Shown piece after piece: positions 1 to 5,455 of a stretch of 18,255 bases of DNA. Under the pieces are notes generated by a model. The model saw only the letters and a list, made by a program, of their open reading frames with translations. It was not told the origin of the DNA and did no database searches. Source of the DNA: PMNU01 sp035480575 (GTDB taxonomy: Bacteria; Patescibacteriota; Saccharimonadia; Saccharimonadales; UBA4665); assembly GCA_035480575.1 (NCBI GenBank), contig DATIHR010000001.1, positions 1 through 18,255 on the forward strand. The letters are read 5' to 3'. The position numbers and the translations under genes were made by a program. Position 1 is the first letter of the stretch. Each line of letters begins with the position of its first letter.

Positions 1-177
1 TCGTACTTGACCCATTAGCTTCAACCATTGCTTGCGAGTTGCTGCGAGCAGAGCCAGCGGCTGCTCGGCAACGATAATGATTTTACCTCGTCGCTGAAGT
101 CCGTACAGATGGTGGGCGATATCCCACGAAATCGCTCTGCCGTTCAACGGGCGTCGCTCAATGTAAAATCCACTCAT
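1..177 (-). CDS. hypothetical protein, partial (runs off left edge)
   Basis: The frame opens at ATG (177) and stays open for 59 codons to the window edge, so the C-terminus is missing. The product begins MSGFYIERRPLNGRAISW and continues with a strand-like segment KIIIVAEQPLALLAATRKQW. I do not recognise a family. It overlaps the end of the upstream gene (stop at 158) by 20 nt, which suggests translational coupling and supports both frames. Its place downstream of a terminase-small-subunit-like gene suggests a prophage or mobile-element gene, but this rests on context only. Confidence 0.55.
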   Translation of the reverse strand, partial: MSGFYIERRPLNGRAISWDIAHHLYGLQRRGKIIIVAEQPLALLAATRKQWLKLMGQVR

Positions 178-451
178 CCCTATAACCCATATCTATGCTA
201 TGTCTCTCAATCGCGCGGCGCTGTTCGGCTATAAAGTCCGCCCAACCAGTGACGAGTTCTCGCATATTCCAAAAATGCCTATTGCAGGCGAACCTCTGCT
301 TGCCGCCCGCCTCACAAGCACCCGCTGCAGCCATCGCAAGCGGTGTATCGTAGCCGCAAAGCGCACACTGCACCGTTTCCCCGATTTGCATGCCTTCGGG
401 CCATTGTATAAGGCCGTAGCGCCTCTGTTGCGAGCAATCTACCATATCCAT
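158..451 (-). CDS. small Cys/His-rich hypothetical protein (possible zinc-binding)
   Basis: 97-residue protein. Residues about 30-60 contain a CxxC pair (CALCGYDTPLA), then a further Cys and an RFACNRHFW segment. This CxxC...C...CxxH spacing would suit a structural zinc site. The rest is probably helical (RELVTGWADFIAEQRRAIERH). No enzyme motif is visible. The ATG at 451 is the only good start, because a stop lies just upstream in frame. A perfect TATAAT lies at 491-496 on the same strand and would give a leader of about 33 nt; I see no Shine-Dalgarno. The 3' end overlaps the next gene by 20 nt. Probably part of the same mobile-element cassette as its neighbours. Confidence 0.6.
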   Translation of the reverse strand: MDMVDCSQQRRYGLIQWPEGMQIGETVQCALCGYDTPLAMAAAGACEAGGKQRFACNRHFWNMRELVTGWADFIAEQRRAIERHSIDMGYRDEWILH

Positions 452-490
452 AGCGATTGGTAGCTTAGCTTGGGGTGCAAGGTTTTAAAA

Positions 491-496
491 ATTATA
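491..496 (-). promoter_or_regulatory. -10 box (TATAAT) upstream of the 451 gene
   Basis: A perfect TATAAT reads on the minus strand in the 109-bp gap between the genes ending at 561 and starting at 451. Transcription would start near 484. No convincing -35 was found, so this rests on the hexamer and its position. Confidence 0.4.
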
Positions 497-560
497 TGAG
501 CAGTGGCAATAAGAATTCTGGTGGATGACCCATGAGTGGCTTGCCTCTACTCGCCGTCAG

Positions 561-998
561 TCAAGCCAATTCAATCGGAAAATCATCTTCAAGCTTTACG
601 CCATCACACGATGCTTGCCGATCTGGAATATACTTATTTGCCAACGCTTTAGCGGCTTCAAGTCTAATATTTGCGTCATGCGTCGGTGTCATAAGCTCAC
701 CAAGCGTTCCAATGGCTCGCTCTGAAAACCGCATTGCAAGCAACTTCGCCTTTTTGACCGATGTATCAGCTACAGCGTCAACAAAATCCATATAAGCAGC
801 CTCGAGGCGACAGCCCGGAAGGAACCACCCACGAACCGTGTGCTCCGACTTCTTGATACCGTATACACTTCTCAATGCAGTACTAATCTGTATGTGAGTG
901 TTTCCGTAGTACTTCATCTGTACTGCTAGCTGATCAGGCAGTGAAAGTGCGGGGAATCGCTGGAAATCCGCAGTATTTGTCGTATCTACCCGAGCCAT
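561..998 (-). CDS. phage terminase small subunit-like / helix-turn-helix protein
   Basis: 145-residue protein. Residues about 25-60 look like a helix-turn-helix (ISTALRSVYGIKKSEHTVRGWF), the type used by small terminase subunits to bind phage DNA. The C-terminal helical region holds AIGTLGELM followed by NIRLEAAKALANKY. It resembles the conserved oligomerisation helices of small terminase subunits, in which a run of leucines precedes a (V/I)RL-x-AAK motif. No large terminase is in the window; it could lie to the left. A regulator or transposon-associated DNA-binding protein is the main alternative. A -10-like sequence (CATACT 1005-1010, or overlapping TACTAT) sits just upstream of the ATG, which suggests a leaderless transcript. 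Confidence 0.5.
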   Translation of the reverse strand: MARVDTTNTADFQRFPALSLPDQLAVQMKYYGNTHIQISTALRSVYGIKKSEHTVRGWFLPGCRLEAAYMDFVDAVADTSVKKAKLLAMRFSERAIGTLGELMTPTHDANIRLEAAKALANKYIPDRQASCDGVKLEDDFPIELA

Positions 999-1002
999 AT
1001 AA

Positions 1003-1010
1003 ATAGTATG
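1003..1010 (-). promoter_or_regulatory. -10 region for the 998 gene
   Basis: Overlapping hexamers CATACT (1010-1005) and TACTAT (1008-1003) end 4-6 nt before the ATG at 998. This fits the near-leaderless spacing of other first genes in the window. No -35 is evident. Confidence 0.35.
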
Positions 1011-1043
1011 GCACGATGTTTATAGACTGCCGATCAGAGGCTA

Positions 1044-1400
1044 CTAGTTCACGTGGCCGAGTATAAACCGTTGAGCCTTCTCGGCAATATTACGCGGAAC
1101 GATAGCCTCGGCGAGTGTTGTACCGTGACCGATTATCTTAAGGGTACTCTTGCCACGGTCTACGGCACTAACCGTGACTGTCTCTATATCGATGACCCGT
1201 ACGTCAAAACGCCCGTAAACGCCACGCGACCGTAGCCATCCATCTTTAAATACAAATTTCCAAGTACCGGCACCAAGCGAAAGTTTGTTACGGCTCTTTT
1301 GTTGTTTAGACACCTCTTTGATGTCTTGGCGCACACGCTGCCAAAGTGATTTGAGTAACACGACAGTCTCCTCTGTTAAGTTAATATGCGAGACTGCCAT
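1044..1400 (-). CDS. hypothetical protein downstream of a structured RNA leader
   Basis: 118-residue protein starting at the ATG at 1400 (MAVSHINLTEE). The frame stays open upstream to a TTG at 1439, but those codons run through an RNA hairpin and are unlikely to be translated. The N-terminal 45 residues look helical (LLKSLWQRVRQDIKEVSK). The remainder looks beta-rich and basic, with GTWKFVFKDGWLRSRG and VTVSAVDRGKSTLKIIGHG. I do not recognise the family. The ATG lies 2 nt after the T-tract of an intrinsic terminator, so expression may depend on readthrough or antitermination. It leads the phage-like minus-strand cassette. Confidence 0.55.
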   Translation of the reverse strand: MAVSHINLTEETVVLLKSLWQRVRQDIKEVSKQQKSRNKLSLGAGTWKFVFKDGWLRSRGVYGRFDVRVIDIETVTVSAVDRGKSTLKIIGHGTTLAEAIVPRNIAEKAQRFILGHVN

Positions 1401-1402
1401 AT

Positions 1403-1429
1403 AAAAAAGGACAGCCACGCTGGACTGTC
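1403..1429 (-). terminator. intrinsic terminator at the end of the structured RNA
   Basis: The minus strand reads GACAG, bulged T, CCA, loop GCG, TGG, CTGTC, then C and six T (1408-1403). This is an 8-bp stem with one bulge followed by a T-tract. The 5' arm of the stem shares three bases with the 3' strand of P1 in the upstream RNA, so the two cannot both form fully. Confidence 0.65.
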
Positions 1430-1540
1430 GAGGCCCCAAATAAGCCTATTAAGCCTACTCTTTTGTGCGTAGCTGCCCATTAATTGGCTTAATACGCACA
1501 GGGATACTGCGCTTTAGTACTTATTTAGTGCCTCGACCCT
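1403..1540 (-). ncRNA. structured RNA candidate: two-stem enclosure, pseudoknot domain and overlapping terminator
   Basis: Read on the minus strand, this segment has four consistent pairings. P1 pairs 1530-1537 with 1427-1434 (8 bp, GTCGAGGC with GCCTCGAC). P2 pairs 1520-1526 with 1438-1444 (7 bp) behind a symmetric 3/3 internal loop. P3 pairs 1486-1494 with 1447-1455 (9 bp, TATTAAGCC with GGCTTAATA). P4 pairs 1493-1500 with 1464-1471 (8 bp, TGTGCGTA with TACGCACA). P4 joins the P3 loop to sequence outside P3, so P3 and P4 form an H-type pseudoknot. A fifth hairpin (1507-1512 with 1496-1501) competes with P4. The 3' strand of P1 shares 1427-1429 with the terminator stem. A weak -10 (TAAGAT, 1544-1549) would start transcription at the foot of P1. 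It could be a riboswitch or attenuator for the 1400 gene, or a stand-alone small RNA. I recognise no known class. Confidence 0.55.
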
Positions 1541-1720
1541 GTTATCTTACAACATTTATAGATATATATGTTACTATTTCAGCAGGCAAACAAAATAAAC
1601 ATAAAAACAATAATATTGAGCCTTGGTCATTAATATGTTAATATTACCTCTCTGGATTATTCGGGACTTTTTAAGCATAATTTAAATACGCTCCATATGC
1701 GGGGATGAAAGAAGATAAAG

Positions 1721-1981
1721 ATGATAGAGCCTAGGGTTGCGGTCGAAAATGCGGCGAAATACTACCGTGATGTTTCCGGGGATAATTCACAGATTATCCT
1801 TGAGGAGATTGAGCTATCTGAAAATAAGAAGAAGTGGCATGTAACCTTGAGTCACGCCAATCCCACAAATCAATCCCTCTCAATATTATTAGGTACCCAA
1901 TCGGAGAATCGTTTATATAAGGCATTCGTGGTTGATGCGACCAGTGGCAATGTTGATTCCATGAAGGCAAAGAAGCTCTAG
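1721..1981 (+). CDS. PepSY-like small protein, probable partner of the downstream PIN nuclease
   Basis: 86-residue protein without signal peptide or membrane helix. It has an N-terminal helix (VAVENAAKYYRDVSG), a charged strand (LEEIELSENKKKWHVTL) and a C-terminal YKAFVVDATSGNVDSMK. The last segment matches the ending of PepSY-type folds, in which a strand is followed by VDA-x-(T/S)G-x-V. It ends 10 nt before the PIN gene, in the position usual for an antitoxin or chaperone-like partner. An antitoxin role is inferred from gene order and not from a known antitoxin family. The segment before the ATG is purine-rich (GAAAGAAGATAAAG) and may act as a weak ribosome-binding site. A possible -10 CATAAT lies about 45 nt upstream. 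Confidence 0.6.
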   Translation: MIEPRVAVENAAKYYRDVSGDNSQIILEEIELSENKKKWHVTLSHANPTNQSLSILLGTQSENRLYKAFVVDATSGNVDSMKAKKL

Positions 1982-1991
1982 CGGGACATCT

Positions 1992-2519
1992 ATGTCACCC
2001 GAACAGGTCTACCTGAGGGCTTGCAACCAGAGGGGTTTGATAATTGATACAAACCTTCTCGCCCTACTGCTTATAGGGTCGCATCACCCTACTCTGGAGC
2101 AAATACGCTCTTGTACTCGGACATCGAGCTACGACCTGGAGGATTTTAAGAGGGTGCTCCTGCTCGCTAGTAAAGCTTGCAAGATTATAGTGACACCCCA
2201 GATCCTTGCGGAACTGGCGGATATAACATTCGACATAAGACACAACGGTGGTTTCGATGCATACTTTAAGCAAGTGATAGATTTTGTGACCAATGCTGAG
2301 GAAGAGCATACCGGCAAGGAGCTTCTTATGGCGCAGCCCAATATAAATATTCTCCGTAAAGTAGGGTTTGCCGATACCTCGATTGTTGAGATAGCAAGAA
2401 ATAGCAACCCTCTGGTGTTGACAGACGACGGTGAATTGGCAGGAGTCCTCACGACGCTTAGGTTGAACGTCTTAAACATCAACCATCTGAGGAGTGCACA
2501 GTGGTTGGCGAGCGTGTAG
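1992..2519 (+). CDS. PIN-domain nuclease (putative toxin)
   Basis: 175-residue protein with the acidic residues of the PIN nuclease fold in the expected order: D19 in GLIIDTNLLALLL, E74 in TPQILAELAD, D128 in GFADTSIVEIA, and D145/D146 in LVLTDDGELA. PIN proteins are metal-dependent single-strand RNA nucleases. Stand-alone forms next to a small upstream gene are usually toxins. This one is longer than VapC (about 130 residues) because of an insert of roughly 45 residues between D19 and E74 and a second before D128, so it is not a standard VapC. The partner is PepSY-like and not AbrB- or ribbon-helix-helix-like. The stop lies 37 bp from the convergent 2557 gene. Confidence 0.75.
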   Translation: MSPEQVYLRACNQRGLIIDTNLLALLLIGSHHPTLEQIRSCTRTSSYDLEDFKRVLLLASKACKIIVTPQILAELADITFDIRHNGGFDAYFKQVIDFVTNAEEEHTGKELLMAQPNINILRKVGFADTSIVEIARNSNPLVLTDDGELAGVLTTLRLNVLNINHLRSAQWLASV

Positions 2520-2556
2520 TCTTAGCCATGGTGCGTTGACTACTCGAGGTGATCCC

Positions 2557-3075
2557 CTAACCAACAGCCAGCAAATCACCCTCAAGCTTTTGGATACTCG
2601 CAAGCTGCGATATCATGTTTACTTCTATCGTGCCTATTCTGAAAGTGATGCCATCGTCTTGTGGCGAAAAATAAAAGGCGAGTTTTTCTTGATGTCTGCC
2701 CCGCTTGTAGTTGCCCGTCCTATACTCGTCGGCAAGGTCTTCATTATAGTGGTGGTTGACCGACTTACGTAGCTCGTAAAGACTGTCGATGTGCCTAGCA
2801 TTCTGCTGCAAGTAGTTAGCGATTTCCGGCGTTTGTTCGTGCCGAAGTCGCCTTACGGCTAGGGCGACCCATCCGCAGGCCTCGCAGAAGAATCTTGCGT
2901 CAGCCAAAAGATACATCACCATGGTTGGCGGATTATCCTTAAGTCGTTCGTGGGATTGGCCATATCTACTAAAAGCAAGGCGGGCAGCAACCGCTGCCTG
3001 TATAAGCATCGTGACTGCCAGTAACGATTTCTTACTCCCGTATTTGGAAAGCAGCATCGTCTCGTCGAAGTTCAT
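2557..3075 (-). CDS. HEPN-like hypothetical protein
   Basis: 172-residue, mainly helical protein. The segment LYELRKSVNHHYNE (about residues 98-111) has an Arg followed by four residues and a His, matching the R-x4-6-H motif of HEPN ribonucleases, where the motif also sits in a predicted helix. The remaining helices (LIQAAVAARLAFSRYG, FFCEACGWVALAVRRLR) suit a HEPN four-helix bundle. The family assignment comes from the motif and helical character only. The ATG overlaps the stop of the upstream DUF4145-like gene in an ATGA, so the two are translationally coupled. The protein could be a toxin, a defence component, or an inactive partner that dimerises with the upstream protein. Confidence 0.5.
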   Translation of the reverse strand: MNFDETMLLSKYGSKKSLLAVTMLIQAAVAARLAFSRYGQSHERLKDNPPTMVMYLLADARFFCEACGWVALAVRRLRHEQTPEIANYLQQNARHIDSLYELRKSVNHHYNEDLADEYRTGNYKRGRHQEKLAFYFSPQDDGITFRIGTIEVNMISQLASIQKLEGDLLAVG

Positions 3076-3842
3076 GCCTTGCTCTCCGGGACAGATTCGC
3101 TAGATTTAGCATCGGGTGTGGCCTTACGCTTTTTGGTCTGGAACGCCTTTTTAACTTTATAGTAGTCGTTTGTATCTTTCGTGCCGTAGATGTACAGCAT
3201 AAGGATATTCAAGGCGTTCCACGCGGCTTGCAAATCGATGGGTTTTGGAATTTCGATTGTATGCGCACCCTTGTCGCCAAACTCCTTAACGCTTAGCAGC
3301 ATTTCTTTCATGCCGATGGAGATTATTTGTTTATCGTAAAGTGCCTCTATGCGTTGCGGCAGCCATTTGCCCTTGACGTCATGCAGGGTGCAAATTATCT
3401 CGATGTTCATTCTGATGCCTATTGACGCTAGTTTGGGAAGATCCTCACAAAGCGCCCGGTATGTCTCGTCGTATGCCGATCTCAGTTCGTGCGGCATGCC
3501 TAAATACATTGGTGGCTTCTCATAGTTTGTGTTTACTGCGGGAAATTGTTTAATTATCTCAATGTACTCCAGGCTATGCTTACCCGTTTTAGAGTCTACG
3601 AATTCATCCATATCTTCAGTCGACGAGGAGATGGTGCAGAATTGCTGCTGTTCACAGCCGTTACATCTGGCTACGCAGTAATCCTGTATACCTTGCATGT
3701 CGCCTTTATTTACAGACCAGTGTTCGCTAGACGAGAGTATGACGGTGTGCTTTGTCTTATTCCTGCACCTTGCGCACAGTAGTTTTACAATGCTGCCGTT
3801 GCGATCACTATCAGTGAATTTTATTTCGGTGTCATCATCCAT
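3072..3842 (-). CDS. zinc-ribbon DUF4145 (HEPN-superfamily) protein
   Basis: 256-residue protein. The N-terminus has a zinc-ribbon pattern: LLCARCRNKTKH at about 21-32 and CVARCNGCEQQQFC at about 56-69. The C-terminal half carries the DUF4145 signature: an (R)-x-IE-x-(I/V)C helix (RMNIEIICTLHDVKGKWLP), then LPQRIEALYDKQII and KEFGDKGAH. DUF4145 belongs to the HEPN superfamily and is often found in restriction and other defence loci. The usual Arg of the (R)-x-x-GN-x-(A/G)AH motif is Lys here, so catalytic activity is uncertain. The tail (about 235-256) is Lys/Ser-rich and probably disordered. It forms a two-gene operon with the HEPN-like gene at 3075. Confidence 0.7.
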   Translation of the reverse strand: MDDDTEIKFTDSDRNGSIVKLLCARCRNKTKHTVILSSSEHWSVNKGDMQGIQDYCVARCNGCEQQQFCTISSSTEDMDEFVDSKTGKHSLEYIEIIKQFPAVNTNYEKPPMYLGMPHELRSAYDETYRALCEDLPKLASIGIRMNIEIICTLHDVKGKWLPQRIEALYDKQIISIGMKEMLLSVKEFGDKGAHTIEIPKPIDLQAAWNALNILMLYIYGTKDTNDYYKVKKAFQTKKRKATPDAKSSESVPESKA

Positions 3843-4014
3843 GAATGTTCTTAACTTGGATCAAAAAACTTATGAAAACAAACCTCTTCCCTATATATCG
3901 ACGACTACAGCCAGCTTGGTTAACGGCTCGGGAAGCACGATTGGCGGAATCTTTATTATACTGCTGACATAAGGATGGTTCAAAACCGACTGCGCTACAC
4001 AATATATAGAAGAA

Positions 4015-4122
4015 TTAATACCGGTAGACCTGCTCATGGGTAACACCCGCCGCTTCGTTCAATTCCTGCCTCCAGCTGACACTAGGATGATCCATGAACC
4101 ACTCTGCCAGATCGGCCATCAT
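4015..4122 (-). CDS. small ORF or gene remnant
   Basis: A 35-codon frame starts at ATG 4122 (a second ATG is at 4119) and encodes MMADLAEWFMDHP followed by VSWRQELNEAAGVTHEQVYRY. The composition is protein-like (Trp, Tyr, amphipathic helices). The frame is also open upstream for about 20 codons to a TAG with no ATG or GTG start, and the same protein-like character continues there (RLLGSIGGAEDTTFELM). It may therefore be the 3' end of a decayed gene and not a functional small protein. The rest of 3843-4209 contains the promoter of the 4210 gene and nothing else I can support. Confidence 0.3.
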   Translation of the reverse strand: MMADLAEWFMDHPSVSWRQELNEAAGVTHEQVYRY

Positions 4123-4171
4123 TAGCTCAAAAGTTGTATCTTCTGCCCCACCAATTGAACCTAACAGACGG

Positions 4172-4186
4172 CTAGAACTTTTCTAG
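4172..4186. repeat. short inverted repeat upstream of the CYTH gene
   Basis: CTAGAA (4172-4177) and TTCTAG (4181-4186) flank a 3-nt spacer, 11 nt upstream of the -10 box of the 4210 gene. The position suits an operator, but six-base arms are short enough to occur by chance. Confidence 0.3.
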
Positions 4187-4194
4187 TTGTCTTT

Positions 4195-4203
4195 TGTTAT
4201 GAT
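4195..4203 (+). promoter_or_regulatory. extended -10 promoter of the CYTH gene, leaderless geometry
   Basis: TGTTATGAT matches the extended -10 form TGnTATAAT with one mismatch. The hexamer ends at 4203, so transcription should start at about 4210, the A of the ATG. No -35 is needed for an extended -10 and none is evident. Confidence 0.6.
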
Positions 4204-4209
4204 TGGGGC

Positions 4210-4755
4210 ATGCGAGAAATTGAAATAAAGGCCAAGGTGCCGGACAAAACAGCATTACTAGCTGCCATTAAACATGCAGGCATAAAGCTTTCACTACCGA
4301 TTAAGCAGCGCGACGTCGTGTATGGACAGCCCGGGGTTGCCGACAATGCGCCTGGGTCAATATGGCTTCGAATACGAACAGAGAATGACACTAAGACAAT
4401 TTTTACTCTAAAACAACAGCATGCCGGCGGGCTTGATAGTATTGAGCACGAAACTGAAGTAGCTAACGCGGATGAACTGGCTTCAATTATTACAACTCTT
4501 GGGTTTACGCTTTATACCAATATAACCAAAACTCGGCAAAGAGCTCATTACAATGGTATTGAAATCTGCGTGGACAATGTCGAGGGTCTTGGTGTGTTTG
4601 TCGAGGCAGAAAAGCTCACCGAAAAAGACGCCGACGGCAGTACCGTTACAGAACAACTATGGACAGAGCTAGCAAAGCTTGGTGTGGATAGAGCGGATGA
4701 AGTCTTCGTAGGATACGATGTACTGCTAAACCGTAAGCACGAGCCGACTCAGTAA
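4210..4755 (+). CDS. CYTH-domain protein (class IV adenylate cyclase / triphosphatase type)
   Basis: 181-residue protein. It opens with the ExExK signature of the CYTH superfamily (REIEIKAKV, residues 2-10). The other conserved charged residues of the triphosphate tunnel follow in order: R54 and R56 in WLRIR, K68 in TLKQ, E80/E82 near HETEV, R109/R111 in KTRQR, and the acidic VEGLGVFVEAE. Family members hydrolyse inorganic triphosphate, thiamine triphosphate or other organic triphosphates, or make cAMP (CyaB type). The single-domain size fits all of these and the substrate cannot be read from sequence. The layout, including the GLGVFVEAE segment, is closest to the CyaB/thiamine-triphosphatase group. 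The start is fixed by the extended -10 box whose predicted initiation point is the ATG itself. Confidence 0.8.
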   Translation: MREIEIKAKVPDKTALLAAIKHAGIKLSLPIKQRDVVYGQPGVADNAPGSIWLRIRTENDTKTIFTLKQQHAGGLDSIEHETEVANADELASIITTLGFTLYTNITKTRQRAHYNGIEICVDNVEGLGVFVEAEKLTEKDADGSTVTEQLWTELAKLGVDRADEVFVGYDVLLNRKHEPTQ

Positions 4756-4771
4756 TTCAGTGTCGAAATGA

Positions 4772-4801
4772 TTGACAATATGCATACAATACATATACAA
4801 T
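4772..4801 (+). promoter_or_regulatory. promoter of the toxin-antitoxin operon
   Basis: A perfect TTGACA (4772-4777) lies 18 nt before TACAAT (4796-4801). The -10 ends 6 nt before the antitoxin ATG at 4808, so the transcript should start at or next to the start codon. The -10 lies inside the palindromic operator. Confidence 0.7.
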
Positions 4802-4809
4802 ATATGTAT
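4789..4809. promoter_or_regulatory. palindromic operator of the toxin-antitoxin operon
   Basis: Perfect inverted repeat of two 9-bp arms, ATACATATA (4789-4797) and TATATGTAT (4801-4809), around a CAA spacer. It covers the -10 box and the first two bases of the antitoxin ATG. Ribbon-helix-helix antitoxins of the RelB/DinJ type bind such sites to repress their own operon, so this is the expected autoregulatory site. Confidence 0.7.
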
Positions 4810-5092
4810 GAATAGTGTATTACTCAGTATTAAGACCGACGAAAAAACTAAGCAGGAATTGCGAGATTTCTCAGCCGAACTGGGAATATCCAGCACGGCC
4901 TTTGTCAATATGGTCATTAAGCAGGCATTGCGCGACCGTCGCATTGTACTTACCACCAACCTCGAGCCCACACCTTACCTTGAAGATATAATGCGAGAGG
5001 CCGAAGCTGACTACGCGGCCGGTCGCGATATTACGCACACTAAGGGCAAAAAAGAAGCACTTGCTCATCTCGACAGCTTAATGAATCAGTAG
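4808..5092 (+). CDS. RelB/DinJ-family antitoxin
   Basis: 94-residue protein with an N-terminal ribbon-helix-helix: strand SVLLSIKTD, helix KTKQELRDFSAELG, turn, then helix ISSTAFVNMVIKQALRD. This is the DNA-binding module of RelB/DinJ antitoxins. The C-terminal half (PYLEDIMREAEADYAAGRD, then EALAHLDSLM) is the region that would wrap the toxin. I chose the ATG at 4808 over the upstream ATG at 4772, because the latter lies in the -35 box and its codons run through the operator. The toxin gene follows after 3 nt. The product should neutralise the toxin and, with it, repress the operon through the palindrome at 4789-4809. Confidence 0.8.
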   Translation: MNSVLLSIKTDEKTKQELRDFSAELGISSTAFVNMVIKQALRDRRIVLTTNLEPTPYLEDIMREAEADYAAGRDITHTKGKKEALAHLDSLMNQ

Positions 5093-5095
5093 TTC

Positions 5096-5356
5096 ATGAA
5101 CGTTGATTTTACTAAGCCGTTCAACAAACAATTCGAGAAACTACCCCACAAACTTCAAAAGCAGGCCAAAGCAGCAATCGCATTGTTTCTGGACGACGTA
5201 GTAGCACCTTCGCTTCGTAATCATGCACTAACAGGAAAGTGGGCTGGCCATCGCAGTATCAGCGCCGGCGGTGACCTACGCTTGCACTTTAAAATAGTAA
5301 ACGAGACTACAGTGCTATTCGTAGCCGTTGGCAGCCATAGTCAGCTTTATAAATAG
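5096..5356 (+). CDS. YafQ/RelE-family mRNA interferase toxin
   Basis: 86-residue protein with the RelE-superfamily layout: a helical N-terminal half (FNKQFEKLPHKLQKQAKAAIALF), then HALTGKWAGHRSISAGGDLRL and a beta C-terminus with VLFVAVGSHSQLYK. The combination H-x-L-x-G-x-W-x-G-x-R-S, GGD-x-R and VGSHSQLY is typical of the YafQ branch, which cleaves mRNA in the ribosomal A site. The catalytic-type residues (His in the HSQLY tail, Asp in GGD, Arg in LRL) all appear present, so the toxin looks intact. It starts 3 nt after the antitoxin stop with no Shine-Dalgarno of its own, so translation probably depends on coupling. Confidence 0.8.
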   Translation: MNVDFTKPFNKQFEKLPHKLQKQAKAAIALFLDDVVAPSLRNHALTGKWAGHRSISAGGDLRLHFKIVNETTVLFVAVGSHSQLYK

Positions 5357-5400
5357 ACTGCAACAAGCGCTGCTGATACCACGAAGACACGAAAACAACA

Positions 5401-5425
5401 GCCACGCATTTTCGATATGCGTGGC
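5401..5425. terminator. hairpin between convergent operons
   Basis: A perfect 9-bp stem pairs GCCACGCAT (5401-5409) with ATGCGTGGC (5417-5425) around a 7-nt loop. It sits between the toxin gene (stop 5356) and the convergent membrane-protein gene (stop 5456). T-richness follows on both strands but is weak (ATGCTTTAT on plus, TGTTGTTTTC on minus). It probably serves both operons. Confidence 0.55.
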
Positions 5426-5455
5426 ATGCTTTATAGGCTGATACTATCCTGTACC

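Noticed and set aside
1427..1537. Reading the paired arms at 1427-1537 as transposon terminal inverted repeats
   Set aside because: Arms are only 8 bp, the interior holds further ordered pairings but no gene, and a terminator with T-tract follows on one strand, which favours RNA. No flanking target duplication was seen.
4772..4807. Twelve-residue N-terminal extension of the antitoxin from the ATG at 4772
   Set aside because: The codons run through the -35 box, -10 box and operator palindrome; the ribbon-helix-helix domain starts directly after the ATG at 4808.
5401..5433. Reading the GCCACGCAT hairpin as a CRISPR-type or mobile-element repeat
   Set aside because: Single copy, perfectly placed between convergent operons, and best explained as a terminator.
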